A DNA stretch of 64,000 bases. Origin: Tepidanaerobacter acetatoxydans Re1. GTDB lineage: Bacteria > Bacillota > Thermosediminibacteria > Thermosediminibacterales > Tepidanaerobacteraceae. The stretch is taken from the NCBI RefSeq assembly GCF_000328765.2, contig NC_019954.2, positions 252,501-316,500 on the forward strand, written 5' to 3'. The notes beneath the pieces are model-generated. The model searched no databases and was not told the origin of the DNA. It saw nothing but the letters and a program-made list of their open reading frames with translations. Both the position numbers and the translations under genes were made by a program. Of this stretch, positions 62,779 through 64,000 are shown piece by piece (within the stretch, counting starts at the first letter, position 1; each line of letters opens with the position of its first letter).

Positions 62779-64000
62779 ATGAAAAAACCATTAAGCGATA
62801 CTATAAAAAAATTTTACGGTATCGGTGATTTTGGTTTTAGCCTTATGACACAGGTTGAGCTTTATTTCTTTATGTTTTTTTTAACAAACGTAGCAAAGCT
62901 TTCACTGCCCCTTGTTGCACTTATTGGTTCTATAACAAGTATTGTGGATGCTGTTTTATCCCCTTTCTACGGTGCTATAATTAGCGGCACTAAGCCGCTA
63001 AAATGGGGAAGAAATCGTTCTTGGATGTTAATAATGCCGCCAATTGTAATAATACTTTATATGTTTCAATTTACTAAAATTGGTCCGGATCCGATTGCGG
63101 CATTTATTATTTGTGCCGGATTTATTCTAAGCCATATTGCCTGGAATATTCCATGGGTTGCGAATGTAGCTTTAATACCGCTGCTGGCCACAAATCCGGA
63201 TGAGGCTGCTTTACTGGCATCACGGCGCGCTACTTATACCGCCTTAGCCGGTATAGTCTTTTCTTATATGGGATCCCCTCTTGCAGAATATTTAGGGCAA
63301 GTTACAAATAATGAAGTACTTGGATACACTTTACTAGCAGGATTGACGGCTTTAATAATGACGATTTGTTATTGGATTGTATTTAGAATAACCGAAGGAT
63401 ATGAGCAAACGGGTGCAGAAGTAACCCAAAACGCTTCGACAGCTCAAAAAGTTTCGCTGTCTGTAATGTGGAAGAGCCTCGTCCAAAATCCCCCTCTCAT
63501 TGTTTTATTGATATCAGATTTCTTCAGATATATGGTAAACTTTGTAATGACAGCAGCAGCAGCTTATTATTTTACCTATGTTGCCCAGGATATGGCATTG
63601 CTGCCCATCTATCTGCTGGTAGGAAGTATAGCCCAGATGGTAGGTTCACATATAGCCGCATCAGTTGCAAAAAAGTTGTCAACAAGAAATGCATCTATTT
63701 ACGGTCTCTTTGGTTTGGCCGCATCATTGATATTATGTAAATTTGTAGCTATGAATCTGACAATGTTTTTTGTGGTTGTGGTGATAGCCAGAGTGTTTTT
63801 GGGAATACTGACATCTGTTATGGTGGGCCTATACTCAGATGTTTCAATTTATGCACAATGGAAAACAGGTGAAGATGCATCGCCGTTTGTTATGGGTTTA
63901 ATGACCGTTTCACTGAAACTAGCTGTAATATCAAGAGGAACAGTAATCCCGTTTGTACTTGCTGCAGTGGGTTTTACCCCTGAAGCCGATCCGATGACTG
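62779..64000 (+). CDS. GPH family (MelB-like) sugar/glycoside:cation symporter, runs off the window
   Basis: At least 407 residues, open to the window edge. It shows the MelB/GPH pattern: KFYGIGDFGFSLMTQVELYFFMFFLTNVAKLSLPLVALIGSITSIVDAVLSPFYGAIIS, then KWGRNRSWMLIMPP (the conserved motif with K-x-G-R-x-R-x-W), further helices and ITEGYEQ before the second half. Family members take up glycosides and other organic solutes with H+ or Na+. AGAAGGGAAGG lies 8 nt before the ATG. It probably belongs to the methyltransferase operon and may import a methoxylated compound (inference). Confidence 0.82.
   Translation, partial: MKKPLSDTIKKFYGIGDFGFSLMTQVELYFFMFFLTNVAKLSLPLVALIGSITSIVDAVLSPFYGAIISGTKPLKWGRNRSWMLIMPPIVIILYMFQFTKIGPDPIAAFIICAGFILSHIAWNIPWVANVALIPLLATNPDEAALLASRRATYTALAGIVFSYMGSPLAEYLGQVTNNEVLGYTLLAGLTALIMTICYWIVFRITEGYEQTGAEVTQNASTAQKVSLSVMWKSLVQNPPLIVLLISDFFRYMVNFVMTAAAAYYFTYVAQDMALLPIYLLVGSIAQMVGSHIAASVAKKLSTRNASIYGLFGLAASLILCKFVAMNLTMFFVVVVIARVFLGILTSVMVGLYSDVSIYAQWKTGEDASPFVMGLMTVSLKLAVISRGTVIPFVLAAVGFTPEADPMT

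Overview
The window reads as a chromosomal segment of an anaerobic, low-to-medium GC Firmicute (class Clostridia). The signs are a T-box upstream of serS, AGGAGG-type ribosome binding sites with frequent GTG and TTG starts, ECF transporter S components, S-layer-homology proteins, an iron-only-hydrogenase regulator, ferredoxin-type MinD ATPases and a corrinoid methyltransferase cluster. A Tepidanaerobacter-like syntrophic or acetogenic organism would fit, but this is inference and no species can be proved from the sequence alone.

Layout. 1-2654 holds the 3' end of an rRNA operon (23S, 5S, tRNA-Asn). 2.9-9.4 kb carries MarR, a degenerate Nudix protein, an AIR-synthase-like protein with an ECF S component, T-box-controlled serS and a large ion-transporter-superfamily permease. 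10.0-15.6 kb is a metal-cofactor or redox cluster: DUF5320 protein, two NifX-like proteins, two MinD/ferredoxin ATPases, DUF134 regulator, Mrp ATPase, the TM1266-type hydrogenase regulator and a further membrane protein. A shared ACATATGT-type motif occurs in front of several of these genes. 15.9-24.2 kb has a frameshifted DUF4416 gene, a lipoprotein GH3 hexosaminidase, a Fur-boxed feoA-feoA-feoB-feoC locus with a frameshifted feoB, tRNA-Thr, and a four-part FAD/rhodanese/TusA/DsrE fusion with its ArsR regulator. 24.3-28.0 kb has a WYL regulator and a large S-layer protein with three nearly identical 228-bp repeats.

28.0-33.3 kb and 39.0-40.05 kb are mobile-element scrap: IS1182-like fragments, a decayed DDE transposase, a possible group II intron remnant and dispersed GGACGGTTC motifs. 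Set among them are an orphan Phd-like antitoxin and a HigBA module whose antitoxin is fused to an ImmA/IrrE peptidase. 33.4-38.9 kb is a SorC-controlled mannose-family PTS operon with a dehydrogenase and a class II aldolase.

40.2-47.5 kb contains a DEAD-box helicase, rhomboid protease, rubrerythrin-like protein, a diaminopentanoate-dehydrogenase-like protein, a MerR regulator and a DedA-PAP2 fusion lacking its catalytic histidines. 47.7-56.6 kb is TetR, an RND pump with adaptor, a TolC-like protein and a second SLH protein. 56.8-64.0 kb is the most promising region: a DUF1638 gene and an operon with two URO-D-type methyltransferases, a corrinoid protein, an MFS carrier and a GPH-type symporter that runs off the end. 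The two promoters share a TTGTATATACAA-type operator. Together these look like an O-demethylation or methyl-transfer system with a non-canonical metal site. At least three genes carry one-base frameshifts, two of them in T runs, so sequencing error must be considered.
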